A DNA stretch of 64,000 nucleotides from assembly GCA_027491415.1 (NCBI GenBank), contig JAOZFH010000055.1, positions 1 through 64,000 of the forward strand, in the 5' to 3' direction. The notes beneath the pieces are model-generated. The model was not told the origin of the DNA. It made no database searches and was given only the letters and a program-made list of their open reading frames with translations. Positions 17,145 to 25,055 of this stretch are shown in pieces; the stretch's first letter is position 1; each line of letters begins with the position of its first letter. A program made the translations under genes and the position numbers. This DNA comes from Thermoproteota archaeon. Its GTDB lineage: Archaea > Korarchaeota > Korarchaeia > Korarchaeales > Korarchaeaceae.

Positions 17145-17366
17145 GTGAGCCGAGTGGAGGGCGAGAAGGTGACGCTGGAGATCTCAAAGGAACTCTACGA
17201 GAGGGCCAAGAAGTGGGTGGAGAGCACGTCAGACTTCTCCTCCGTGGAGGAGCTCATAGAGTTCCTGCTCGGGGAGGTCCTCTCTGAGGAGTCCGGGGAG
17301 CAGGTCTACTCCCCCGAGGAAGAAGAGGAGATCAAGGAGAGGCTCAGGAGCTTGGGGTATCTGTGA
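17145..17366 (+). CDS. Second small RHH protein, paralogue of the one at 12701
   Basis: 73 residues from GTG 17145; GTG 17154, 5 bases after a GAGGTGA site, is an equally good start and would give 70 residues. The strand KVTLEISKELYERAKKWV and helix FSSVEELIEFLLGEVL form an RHH fold and the tail IKERLRSLGYL repeats that of the first RHH protein. A TATA-like CTCTTTAAG at about 17112-17120 could drive it separately from the PAPS operon. Likely a DNA-binding regulator of the cassette or of the flippase that converges on it. Confidence 0.75.
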   Translation: MSRVEGEKVTLEISKELYERAKKWVESTSDFSSVEELIEFLLGEVLSEESGEQVYSPEEEEEIKERLRSLGYL

Positions 17367-17388
17367 GCCCCTCGGAGCCGGGGTGACC

Positions 17389-18597
17389 TCAGCCGAGCCC
17401 CTCCGCGGGTTCCCGTCCCGGCCTCGCCCTGTCGACCAGCCTGGCGAGGATCGCGGCCGAGGACCTGTAGATCACGAGGGAGGCGGCGAGGCCAGCCACC
17501 CCTGCTACCCCTCCCAGGAGCACGATCGAGGCGGCGAGGATCGACATCGCCACCAGGTTCACGGCCAGCACGCGAATCGGCCTCTCCTCGCTCAGCTTGC
17601 CGGCGGCCCATATGCTGAAGGCGGCTCCGGGGACGACCGCCAGGGAGGCTATCTGGGCGGCGGTGGCGCTCACGGGGTAGAACTTGGGGAACAGGAGTTC
17701 TATCGCGACGGGCGACAGGGCCGCCCCCGCCGCGGCGGCGAGCGTCGAGATCCCCATCCCGATCAGCTCCGCCTTTCGGGTTCGGCGGCCGGACGACTTC
17801 TCGGGGAGCAGATAGTTCCTGAGGCTGGTCGGGACGACGCCGAGGGCCGCGTAGAACTGGAAGGCCAGCTGGTAGTACCCGAGCGTCTCGTCCCCATAGA
17901 GGCCGCCGATGAGGACCTTGTCGAACTTCATCACCGCCGAGGACGTCATGGCCATCGCCAGCGCCGCGAGCGAGAACTTGATGTGGGTCCTCACCGAGGT
18001 GAGGCCCCTCCTCGCCTCCCTGAGCTCGCGGAGGATCCAGGCGGAGGAGACGAGGTTGGCCAGGGCGAAGCCTAGGAGAGCGCCGTCTACCCCGAGCGCC
18101 GGGACTGCCGCGAACATCCACGCCAGCATCCCGAGCTTGCTCGACACCTGCAGGAGGGCGTACCCCCTGTAGTCCCTCCTACCGAGCCTCTCGCTGGCTG
18201 CGATCATGTAGAGGGAGTACCCAAGCGTGATGAGCGGCAGGGTCGGGTGTAGGACCACGAGGGGGAGTCCCAGGGCCAATCCAGCGGCGGCAGCGGTCAG
18301 AGCGGCCCCTGAGGCAATGTGCCTGTCTCCCTTCGGGAGGTAGGCCTGGAGAGTGGCTGGCATCCCGAAGGCCGCAACGCTGGAGGCGAGGATGGCGATG
18401 GAGGTAAGGTAGTTGACTCTCCCGTAATTCGAGACCGTCAGGAGCTTTGCGAGCAAAAACCACGTCAGCGCGCCGAGTACGACGGCCGAGGAGTTCCCCG
18501 CCGTTACGAGGATCAGCCCCCTCTGTCTCCGTATCCCCCTAGCGAAGCCCCTGATCTGGGCCGGGATGAGTTCTGGAAGTTCCAAGGCCCCCATCAC
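17389..18597 (-). CDS. Wzx-like polysaccharide flippase
   Basis: 402 residues with about 12 hydrophobic segments and the start pattern of the polysaccharide-export branch of the MOP/MATE superfamily: VTAGNSSAVVLGALTWFL, then LLTVSNYGRVNYLTSIAIL, and mid-protein KFDKVLIGGLYGDETLGYYQ, the signature of O-antigen flippases. It would move a lipid-linked, possibly sulfated, oligosaccharide across the membrane. It is convergent with the sulfate-activation operon and is the only exporter of the glycan region. The protein is somewhat shorter than many Wzx (420-480). Confidence 0.85.
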   Translation of the reverse strand: MMGALELPELIPAQIRGFARGIRRQRGLILVTAGNSSAVVLGALTWFLLAKLLTVSNYGRVNYLTSIAILASSVAAFGMPATLQAYLPKGDRHIASGAALTAAAAGLALGLPLVVLHPTLPLITLGYSLYMIAASERLGRRDYRGYALLQVSSKLGMLAWMFAAVPALGVDGALLGFALANLVSSAWILRELREARRGLTSVRTHIKFSLAALAMAMTSSAVMKFDKVLIGGLYGDETLGYYQLAFQFYAALGVVPTSLRNYLLPEKSSGRRTRKAELIGMGISTLAAAAGAALSPVAIELLFPKFYPVSATAAQIASLAVVPGAAFSIWAAGKLSEERPIRVLAVNLVAMSILAASIVLLGGVAGVAGLAASLVIYRSSAAILARLVDRARPGREPAEGLG

Positions 18598-18825
18598 CGC
18601 CTCAAGGTCCTCGGTGCGTCTCAGGGCCCGCCCGCCTCGCCTGAGGGGCCGGCGCTCCGCGAACCCCCGGAGCCTCCGTCGTCCCCACTTAAAGAGATCT
18701 CGCCCCCGCGCCCGGCGTCGGCACCGCGACGCGGCGGCCGTGGAGATGAGGTCTCAGGATGACACTTTTATTTCGCTGGTCTCGTTGAGCGACAGAGATG
18801 CCCAGGGGTGCTTTAAGATGGGGAG

Positions 18826-20034
18826 TTGACGTTCAGGCGACTTCCAGAGAACCTGCGACGCTACGCCAAGTCGCTCGCCAGGGCGGCCGTAGCAATGAGC
18901 TTCGGCCTGGGCGACCTCCTGGCCGGAGGCGTCCTGGCGGCCAACCTCGAGGTAGTTAGATCCATCCCCTGGGCGGTCACGGTCTACCCCGGGATGCTGA
19001 GCGCCAGGGGGGCCGTCAACGGGGTCCTGTCTGGTAGGCTGAGCACCGGCCTCAACCTCGGCTCGATAAGGCCTTCGCTTCGAAGGAACACGGAGGAATT
19101 CTGGGCGACGATCTCGGCCGCGTTCGCCCTAACCCTCCTGGCCTCAAGCTCGCTCACCCTGACTCTAGGCTCTTCACTAATGCTGACGGGTTGGTACGAC
19201 TCACGCATCCTGGCGGACCTGCTGATCGTGATAACGGCGTCCATGGGAGTATCCCAGCTCATAATGGCCCCCGCGACCTCGCTGGCCTCCTTCGCATTCT
19301 TCAAGCTCGGGATCGACCCAGACTACGTCACATACCCCAGCATGAGCACCGTGGCGGACTTCGTGGTGAGCGCGGTGTACGTCGGGTTGCTGAGGGTCTT
19401 TCGCGCCGGCTGGCTCGGCAGGGTGGCCGTGCTGGCGCTCGCCCTCGGGTTCGCCGCCTCAACGGTCGCCCTTGCCTTTACTCAGAGGGGGAGTGAGGGT
19501 TTTCGGAGCGTCCTCAGGGAAGCGTCGATGTCCATCCTGGGGGTGTCCCTCATAGTGACCCTGACCGGGAACCTCCTGCTTCGGGTTGAACGAAGGATAG
19601 GAGAGGTCAGGTCCATCTACCTGGTCTACCCCGCCCTGCTCACGATGGTCGGGGATTTCGGTTCGATAGTGGGTTCGGTGGCCACCACGCGGCTGGCCCT
19701 GGGCACCGCCAGGGCCGGGGCGGGTATTCTCCTCGACGTTTCTCCTGAGGCGACCGGGGCCTGGACGGCGTGGTTCGTGGCCTCCCAGGCCTTCGGTCTG
19801 ATCGCGGCCGCATTTGGCGGAGGAGGCCGTTTCTTCTGGCTTGCAACAGTCCTGGGGGTGAGCGGGATCCTGTCCACCCTGGCCGTGACCGCCATAGCGC
19901 TCATCGTGGCAATCCTTACCTTCAGGATGGGTCTGGATCCCGACAACTTCGTTAACCCCATAGAGAGCTCGCTCGCCGACGTGGTCACGACCGGGTCGCT
20001 GCTGCTGGCCCTGACCCTCCTGCCGCCGGCGTGA
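18826..20034 (+). CDS. MgtE/SLC41-type divalent cation transporter, membrane domain only
   Basis: 402 residues in two homologous halves of about five membrane helices each. The first half ends with LGIDPDYVTYPSMSTVADFV and the second with MGLDPDNFVNPIESSLADVV, the DPxxxxxPxxxxxxD signature of MgtE and SLC41 Mg2+ channels. The cytoplasmic N-domain and CBS pair of bacterial MgtE are absent, as in archaeal and eukaryotic SLC41-like forms. Translation begins at TTG 18826 after GGGGAG; a TATA-like CTTTTATTT lies near 18765. Ion specificity (Mg2+, Co2+, others) is inferred from the family. Confidence 0.85.
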   Translation: MTFRRLPENLRRYAKSLARAAVAMSFGLGDLLAGGVLAANLEVVRSIPWAVTVYPGMLSARGAVNGVLSGRLSTGLNLGSIRPSLRRNTEEFWATISAAFALTLLASSSLTLTLGSSLMLTGWYDSRILADLLIVITASMGVSQLIMAPATSLASFAFFKLGIDPDYVTYPSMSTVADFVVSAVYVGLLRVFRAGWLGRVAVLALALGFAASTVALAFTQRGSEGFRSVLREASMSILGVSLIVTLTGNLLLRVERRIGEVRSIYLVYPALLTMVGDFGSIVGSVATTRLALGTARAGAGILLDVSPEATGAWTAWFVASQAFGLIAAAFGGGGRFFWLATVLGVSGILSTLAVTAIALIVAILTFRMGLDPDNFVNPIESSLADVVTTGSLLLALTLLPPA

Positions 20035-20049
20035 GGAAGGCTTATATTT

Positions 20050-20071
20050 GTTATACCGTTATACGCTATAC
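20050..20071 (+). promoter_or_regulatory. Three tandem TTATAC-type repeats, probable RHH operator
   Basis: GTTATAC at 20050-20056 and again at 20058-20064, then CTATAC at 20066-20071, fill the space between the TATA box (CTTATATTTG, 20041-20050) and ATG 20073. An 8-bp repeat spacing is typical of adjacent ribbon-helix-helix dimers, so the following RHH gene may repress itself here. Confidence 0.55.
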
Positions 20072-20072
20072 G

Positions 20073-20591
20073 ATGGTGGAGGAGGACCGGGGCTGGGAGG
20101 AGTTCGAGAGGCGCATGGAGGAGCTCAGCCGCAAGCTCGAGCGGCTCTCAGAGGTCATAGAGGAGAGCTTGGCCAAGAGCCTCTCCAGGGCCGTGAGGAA
20201 GACCGCCAGGATGTCCATAACCACTCCTGGGGCCACCGTGGAGATGAGGGCGGGTCCGGAGGGGGTGGTGGTCAGGAGGCCCATCCCCATCAGGGGGCTC
20301 GACAGGAGGCTGTACGAGAGGATAAGGGATCTGGCCGCGGAGGAGGGCAGGACTGTCGGGCAGGTGATGAATGAGGCCATGAGGTTTTACCTGACCCACC
20401 TCGACCTCGTCGAGCTCGAGAGGGAGAGGGAGCGCATCCTGGAGAGGCTCAGGGAGATTAGCGCTCCGGGAACCCTCGAGGACGAAGAGGTCAGGGGGAT
20501 CCTGAAGAAGGAGTACCTCGAGATGCTGAGCGAGGTTAAGGGGCGGATTGCTGAGCTGAAGTCCAAGCAGGGAGGTCAGGGTGAGGCGTAA
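20073..20591 (+). CDS. RHH-domain regulator with N-terminal coiled coil
   Basis: 172 residues from ATG 20073, 28 bases after the TATA box, so probably leaderless; the upstream GTG 20031 would lie before the promoter. Residues 1-45 are a charged helix (FERRMEELSRKLERLSEVIE), then comes a strand and the RHH-like core IRGLDRRLYERIRDLAAEEG followed by RTVGQVMNEAMRFYL, then a second charged helix. The core matches the regulator at 58495, so this is one family. It probably binds the repeats at its own start. Targets other than itself are unknown. Confidence 0.75.
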   Translation: MVEEDRGWEEFERRMEELSRKLERLSEVIEESLAKSLSRAVRKTARMSITTPGATVEMRAGPEGVVVRRPIPIRGLDRRLYERIRDLAAEEGRTVGQVMNEAMRFYLTHLDLVELERERERILERLREISAPGTLEDEEVRGILKKEYLEMLSEVKGRIAELKSKQGGQGEA

Positions 20592-20621
20592 CCCCCGGGC
20601 GCCCAGCCCCTCCCGGGTAGG

Positions 20622-20648
20622 CCGCGGGAGAGGTCGATTCCCCCGCGG
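20622..20648. repeat. GC-rich hairpin between RHH and ctaB genes
   Basis: CCGCGGG (20622-20628) and CCCGCGG (20642-20648) form a 7-bp perfect stem around a 13-base loop, just before an AT-rich TATA-like CTATTTTA at 20655. It could help end the RHH transcript or be an operator of the next gene. Confidence 0.4.
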
Positions 20649-20691
20649 GTAGAACTATTTTACCACCGCTCGGAGCGGTCCCCCGATCCGA

Positions 20692-21549
20692 ATGGGGGCC
20701 ACCTCCAGCTACACCAGGCTGCTGAAGCTCAAGCAGACGTCCCTGCTGGTGTTTTCAGGGCTCGTGCCCATGATAGTCGCCGGATCAGGGGCAGTTGGTC
20801 TCCGCGAGGCGATCCTCTACGTCCTGGGCGTGGGCGCGGCTGTGGCCGGCACGACGGCCGTCAACATGTACTTCGACCGGGACATAGACGCCGCCATGAG
20901 GAGGACCTCAAACAGGCCGCTCCCCAAGGGCGAGATAGACCCGCCCCACAAGGCTGTGATCCTTGGGGTGGCCCTCTTCGCACTGGGGATCATGGTCTCG
21001 CTCCAGCTCAACGCCCTCGTGGCGGGCGTGGTGGCGCTGGGCTTCGCGTTCGACATCTTCGTCTACACCCTGGCCACGAAGAGGAGGACCCCCTGGTCCG
21101 TCGTCTTCGGCGGCGTCGCCGGCGCGGCCCCGGCGCTTGCCGGCTGGGCTGCGGCAACCGGCGCGCTGGGCCTGGGCGGCCTTCTGTTCGCGGCGCTGGT
21201 CATGCTGTGGATCCCGGAGCACATCTGGACCCTCGCCACATACTACGCGGACGACTACGCCAGGGCCGGCGTGCCCATGCTGCCGGTGGTCTGGGGGCCG
21301 AGGAGGTCTGCCTCAGCCACCTTCGCCTGCGCCGCCGGCACCGCGGCGCTGGCGCTCTACCTGGGACTCGTTGCCGGGCTGGGCTGGGCCTACGAGCTCG
21401 TGGTGGCGATCGCGTCCGCGATCCTGCTCTGGGCGACCGGGTCCTTCGCCATGAAATCCTCGCCCGAGTCGGCCCTGAGGGCCTTCAAGGTGGCCAACTC
21501 CTACCTGGGTATCGTCCTCCTGGCGGCCCTGGCGGCGTCGATCCTCTGA
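20692..21549 (+). CDS. ctaB: Protoheme IX farnesyltransferase (heme O synthase), UbiA superfamily
   Basis: 285 residues with about nine membrane helices. First aspartate-rich motif NMYFDRDIDAAMRRT followed by RPLPKGEI (about 59-82); family-specific TPWSVVFGGVAGAAPALAGW; second motif MLWIPEHIWTLATYYADDYA followed by GVPMLPVVWG. The WxPxH variant is common in archaeal CtaB. It adds a farnesyl(-like) chain to heme b for heme O/A of terminal oxidases. No oxidase subunit is present in the window. Starts at ATG about 35 bases after a CTATTTTA box. Confidence 0.85.
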   Translation: MGATSSYTRLLKLKQTSLLVFSGLVPMIVAGSGAVGLREAILYVLGVGAAVAGTTAVNMYFDRDIDAAMRRTSNRPLPKGEIDPPHKAVILGVALFALGIMVSLQLNALVAGVVALGFAFDIFVYTLATKRRTPWSVVFGGVAGAAPALAGWAAATGALGLGGLLFAALVMLWIPEHIWTLATYYADDYARAGVPMLPVVWGPRRSASATFACAAGTAALALYLGLVAGLGWAYELVVAIASAILLWATGSFAMKSSPESALRAFKVANSYLGIVLLAALAASIL

Positions 21550-21561
21550 CCCTAGGCGCGC

Positions 21562-22404
21562 TCACCTGTAGACTATCCACTCGGGCCTCTTCTCGTCGGC
21601 CCGGACGGCCGCCTCCAGCGCCACCCTAATCAGGCCCTCCTGCGGGGGCTTCTCGAACTGGGTCTCCTCCTCGGCGCCCTTGACGGGTGAGACCGACAGG
21701 AACACGCCGCCGACCCTCACCCTGTGCGGGATGCCTGCTTCGGCCAGCCTGGCGTTGTACTGCGCGGCCACCGCGATGATCGCGCCCAGCTCCATCTCCG
21801 TGATCAGGACACCCATCCTCCTGAGGTACTCTAGGTACCTCTCCGCCTCCCATGGCTTCGCAGCTACCGGAGCCTCCTCGACCTCGTACAGGGCGTCCTT
21901 CGCGTGCGTCACGCCCACGTGGAGGTTCTCGCCTGGGACGTACCCGAGGTCGACGGCCGCCTCCACCAGGGCCTCGGTCACCCCCGGGTCGGTGAAGAGT
22001 GGGAACCTCTCCCCGACGACCTTCGGCGTGACGCCGTCCTGGGCCACGACCCCGGTGGACACCACCAGGTCACCGACACCCACCCACGGCTGGAGCGATC
22101 CGCAGGTCCCCGGCCTTATGAGCACGGCGTCTCCTGCGGAGAGGTCTAGGGCCTCCAGGATCTCCCTCGTCACTATAGCGGCGGAGGATGGTCCTATCCC
22201 CGTGTCCACGGCCGACACGGGAACCCCCCGGTAATCTCCCGTGACGAGGAGGAACCTCCCGTCGTGCACGACCCTCGCTTCGCTCAGAAGCTCGGCGATC
22301 TTCTTGACCCGGACCCTTGAGCCGGGCATGAGCACCCTGGCGGCTACGTCGCCCTCCCGCGCCCCTACGTGGTAGAGCCTCCCCTGCTCGTCCCTGAAGA
22401 CCAT
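21562..22404 (-). CDS. udp: Uridine phosphorylase / nucleoside phosphorylase
   Basis: About 280 residues. ATG 22404 is preferred over 22428: a TATA-like ACTTTAAATG is centred about 29 bases upstream of 22404 and overlaps the longer start. Motifs: RVLMPGSRVRVKKIA (phosphate), VDTGIGPSSAAIV, RPGTCGSLQP and TEMELGAIIAVA, matching the catalytic MEMES region of PNP/UDP phosphorylases. It cleaves uridine (or a related nucleoside) with phosphate to base and ribose 1-phosphate for pyrimidine salvage. It converges on ctaB with a 12-base gap. Confidence 0.85.
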   Translation of the reverse strand: MVFRDEQGRLYHVGAREGDVAARVLMPGSRVRVKKIAELLSEARVVHDGRFLLVTGDYRGVPVSAVDTGIGPSSAAIVTREILEALDLSAGDAVLIRPGTCGSLQPWVGVGDLVVSTGVVAQDGVTPKVVGERFPLFTDPGVTEALVEAAVDLGYVPGENLHVGVTHAKDALYEVEEAPVAAKPWEAERYLEYLRRMGVLITEMELGAIIAVAAQYNARLAEAGIPHRVRVGGVFLSVSPVKGAEEETQFEKPPQEGLIRVALEAAVRADEKRPEWIVYR

Positions 22405-22428
22405 ACTCCCATCGGCCGTGCTATTCAT

Positions 22429-22803
22429 TTAAAGTAGGGATCTCGGGCGGCCCAGGCCGAGCTAGGGCTGGGAGGGGGCGCCAGTAGACGGGGGGATTCG
22501 CTGCCAGAGTCATCAAAAGAGGACTTGAGGCGGCCTGCGGCCAGATGCTAATTCCGACTCTCTCCGAACTTCTCGGCCCACCCTCCGGCAGCGCGCCTGG
22601 TGATCTCCAGGTTGCAGATCCCGTGCTCCCTGCACCACCTCTCGCACACCCGTGAGCTCCTCGGCAGACCAGCCCATAAGGGACGCGTAGAGTCTCTGAA
22701 TGCGAGGTTGACGTTTCCCCTGGAGCGATAGAAGTCGCCCGCGCGGCCGGTGGCCGCCGACGCCGACAAAGAGGGCCCGGCGCCCGGCGATCCAGTCTCC
22801 CGT
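22429..22803. other. Intergenic, no supported gene
   Basis: GC-rich, about 375 bases. An 87-codon minus-strand frame (22548-22811) has an odd composition and no motif beyond CERWCREHGIC; I do not call it. Confidence 0.45.
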
Positions 22804-22834
22804 GATAACACTAATACGGTAGTTTTGTGTTATC
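22804..22834. promoter_or_regulatory. Perfect 8-bp inverted repeat before solute-binding protein
   Basis: GATAACAC (22804-22811) and GTGTTATC (22827-22834) are perfect complements separated by 15 bases, ending one base before ATG 22836. The half-site centres are 23 bp apart, about two helical turns, as for a dimeric regulator; an mRNA hairpin over the start is the alternative. Confidence 0.55.
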
Positions 22835-22835
22835 G

Positions 22836-24245
22836 ATGCATGTGAGGCCTAGGGTAGTGGCGGCGCTGGCACTGGTCGCACTGCTCGCCGCGGCGGCCTC
22901 AGCCCTGTGGCTCGTCAGGGAGGGCGGGAACTCGGAGCACCAGGAAGAAGGGGTCGTCCTCCACATCTTGACGAGGCACGACGCCACCACGCTCATGATA
23001 GCGAGGGAGGCCTTCCTCAGCTCCACCTTCGCGAGGGAGGCGGGCGTGACGGACGTGGTGTTCATCAAGCCCAACCCGGCCCTCTGGAAGGACACCATAG
23101 ACCGCCTCGGCTACCTGGACGTGGCCTGGGGGGGCGGGCCGACGGCCCACAACATCCTCGCAGACGACGGCTACCTCCTCCCCATAGAGGACGAGGTCGT
23201 GCTCACCGAGGCCTCCTCAATCCCCGACAGCGTTGGAGGGATGCCCCTCAAGAGGTTCGACTCCCGAGGCCGTCTCCTCTGGGTAGCGACTTCCATGTCC
23301 TCCTTCGGGATAATTGTGAACGAGCCCATGCTGGAGGAGTACGGCCTGCCCTCGCCGAGGCTATGGGAGGACCTGGCCAGCCCAGAGCTGGCAAAGCTGC
23401 TCCCAAAACCCGCCGTGGCATTCTCGAGGTCCACCCAGTCGGGCTCTCACACGAGGATCTACCAGATAATCCTGCAGAAGTTCGGCTGGGATCGGGGCTG
23501 GGTCGTGCTGACGGGCATAGCCGCAAACGGCAGGCCCTACGGCGGGTCGGTGGAGGCCCTCTCGGCGCTCGAGGCGGGCGAGGTGCCGATAGCCATCGGT
23601 ATAGACTTCTACGGATACACGGCCCAGATCGAGAGGCCGGGCGTGAGGTACGTGGTGCCCTACAACGAGTCCATCGTGGGCGGTGATCCCGTGTCCCTGC
23701 TGAGGACCTGCCGGAACAGGGAGGCCGCGCTGGCGTTCATCCGCTGGATACTCTCAGTGGATGGTCAGAAGATCTGGCTCGACCGCAGGGTCAACAGGCT
23801 GCCGGTCAGGACCGAGGTCTTCGACACGCCCGAGGGTCGTGAGAGGCCCGACCTCAAGGCTGCGCAGGAGATGATCCTTGGCAACGTGGGGATCAGGTTT
23901 AACGAGACCAGGGCTAGGGCCACCTACTTCGCGACCGCCTACTACTTCGACGCCGTCCTCTGCGACCCGCACGACGCCCTCGTCTCGGCGTGGTCTGCGA
24001 TGGTGAAGGCCTTGGGGTCCGGGAGGATAAGCCGGGAGGAGTTCGAGGAGCTGTGGTGGGAGCTGGGCAGGCCGATCAGCTGGGAGGAGAACGGCACCGT
24101 CCTCACGTTCACAGAGGAGTACGCCGCCTCCGTGAACCGGAGGATGAGGGACGACCCCACCTTCGCGTCAAAGATGACTTCGATATGGAGGGAGGCCGCA
24201 CAGAGAAGGTACGAGGAGATCGCGGCCAGGCTGTCGGGGGGGTAA
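22836..24245 (+). CDS. Extracellular solute-binding protein (family 1, iron/phosphonate-like)
   Basis: About 469 residues from ATG 22836. Signal or anchor helix VVAALALVALLAAAASALWL, then a periplasmic-binding fold: HILTRHDATTLMI, LDVAWGGGPTAHNIL, FGIIVNEPMLEEYGLP, then FSRSTQSGSHTRIYQIIL, then ALEAGEVPIAIGIDFYGYTA. The pattern is that of ABC-type iron(III), thiamine or phosphonate binding proteins. A 24-residue N-terminal helix would anchor it outside the membrane. No permease or ATPase is adjacent, so it must serve a transporter elsewhere or act as a sensor. Confidence 0.8.
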   Translation: MHVRPRVVAALALVALLAAAASALWLVREGGNSEHQEEGVVLHILTRHDATTLMIAREAFLSSTFAREAGVTDVVFIKPNPALWKDTIDRLGYLDVAWGGGPTAHNILADDGYLLPIEDEVVLTEASSIPDSVGGMPLKRFDSRGRLLWVATSMSSFGIIVNEPMLEEYGLPSPRLWEDLASPELAKLLPKPAVAFSRSTQSGSHTRIYQIILQKFGWDRGWVVLTGIAANGRPYGGSVEALSALEAGEVPIAIGIDFYGYTAQIERPGVRYVVPYNESIVGGDPVSLLRTCRNREAALAFIRWILSVDGQKIWLDRRVNRLPVRTEVFDTPEGRERPDLKAAQEMILGNVGIRFNETRARATYFATAYYFDAVLCDPHDALVSAWSAMVKALGSGRISREEFEELWWELGRPISWEENGTVLTFTEEYAASVNRRMRDDPTFASKMTSIWREAAQRRYEEIAARLSGG

Positions 24246-24274
24246 CCCCACGGCCGCGGGGATGAGGGTGGAGC

Positions 24275-24697
24275 TCAGTCGGAAAGCGTTCTCAGTAGGT
24301 CGCTCGCCCTCAGGGCGAGCCCGGGGAACTTCCTCAGCAGCTCGCCGTCGTACGTGACCAGCCTCCCACCCAGGGTCCTGGCCAGGGATACGTACAGGGC
24401 GTCGTACAGGGTTACTCCCTCCTCAAAGGCCAGCCCCACGGCCTCGCCGAGGATCTCGAGGTCGCCCTCCAACTTCAGGCGGAGGGACCTAACAGCATCC
24501 ACCGCCTTGAGGACATCCGTCGGGCCTATACCGCTCGCGTACCTCAGGGCGTTTGCCAGCTCCACGAGCAGGAACTCGGGGGAGTGGAGTTCGAGTCTGC
24601 CCGAGAAGTACTGGTTGAGCAGCTCTCTCATTTCCTCGGACTCCTCCTCCCTTACGAACCACTTCAGGGCGGCGCTGGCGTCCAAGACCACCCTCAC
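24275..24697 (-). CDS. vapC: VapC-type PIN-domain ribonuclease toxin
   Basis: About 140 residues from GTG 24697, whose GTGA overlaps the TGA of vapB. The PIN core is seen in VVLDASAALKWFV (first metal aspartate), LLVELANALRYA (acid in helix), LYDALYVSLA and GGRLVTYDGELLRKF (remaining acids). These metal-dependent RNases cleave tRNA or rRNA and are held by the paired VapB antitoxin. A longer frame from 24805 overlaps the antitoxin gene in another frame and is not needed. Confidence 0.88.
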   Translation of the reverse strand: MRVVLDASAALKWFVREEESEEMRELLNQYFSGRLELHSPEFLLVELANALRYASGIGPTDVLKAVDAVRSLRLKLEGDLEILGEAVGLAFEEGVTLYDALYVSLARTLGGRLVTYDGELLRKFPGLALRASDLLRTLSD

Positions 24698-24939
24698 GGC
24701 GCCCTCGCTCCCGAGCGGCCGTTTCTGTGCTCCCTTATCACCAGACTGCCGGGCCTCGGTAGCTTGGCCCTTGACGAGATGTCCCTCATCACTCCGAGGG
24801 CCCACCGGATCTCCTCCTCCCTCACCCTCCTCTCAATAGCCTCCCTTATGACCTCACTCGCGTTTATCCCGTACCTCTTCATCTTTTCCCAGAGGTCCCG
24901 CCTGATCTTCGCGGAGACCGTCACGTAGGTAGCCATCAT
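24694..24939 (-). CDS. vapB: VapB-type antitoxin
   Basis: 81 residues. N-terminal strand YVTVSAKIRRDLWEKMKRY and helix ASEVIREAIERRVREEEI form a ribbon-helix-helix domain; the remaining basic, glycine-rich tail likely wraps the toxin. It overlaps vapC by 4 bases, so the two are translated as a coupled pair. ATG 24939 or the next ATG may be used. The pair presumably represses its own promoter. Confidence 0.85.
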   Translation of the reverse strand: MMATYVTVSAKIRRDLWEKMKRYGINASEVIREAIERRVREEEIRWALGVMRDISSRAKLPRPGSLVIREHRNGRSGARAP

Positions 24940-25055
24940 CTTTGACTACATTACTGGTAGTAATTAAGGTGTAGATCAAGAGCTGGATCGCCCGCAGCCC
25001 GCGGCGGGCCGACTCCGACGGGATGATTTTAGTTTCCCGGGCCGCCTCGCCCTCG

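Noticed and set aside
22548-22811. 87-codon minus-strand frame with CERWCREHGIC
   Set aside because: No start signal, no recognisable domain, biased composition; could be chance in GC-rich DNA.
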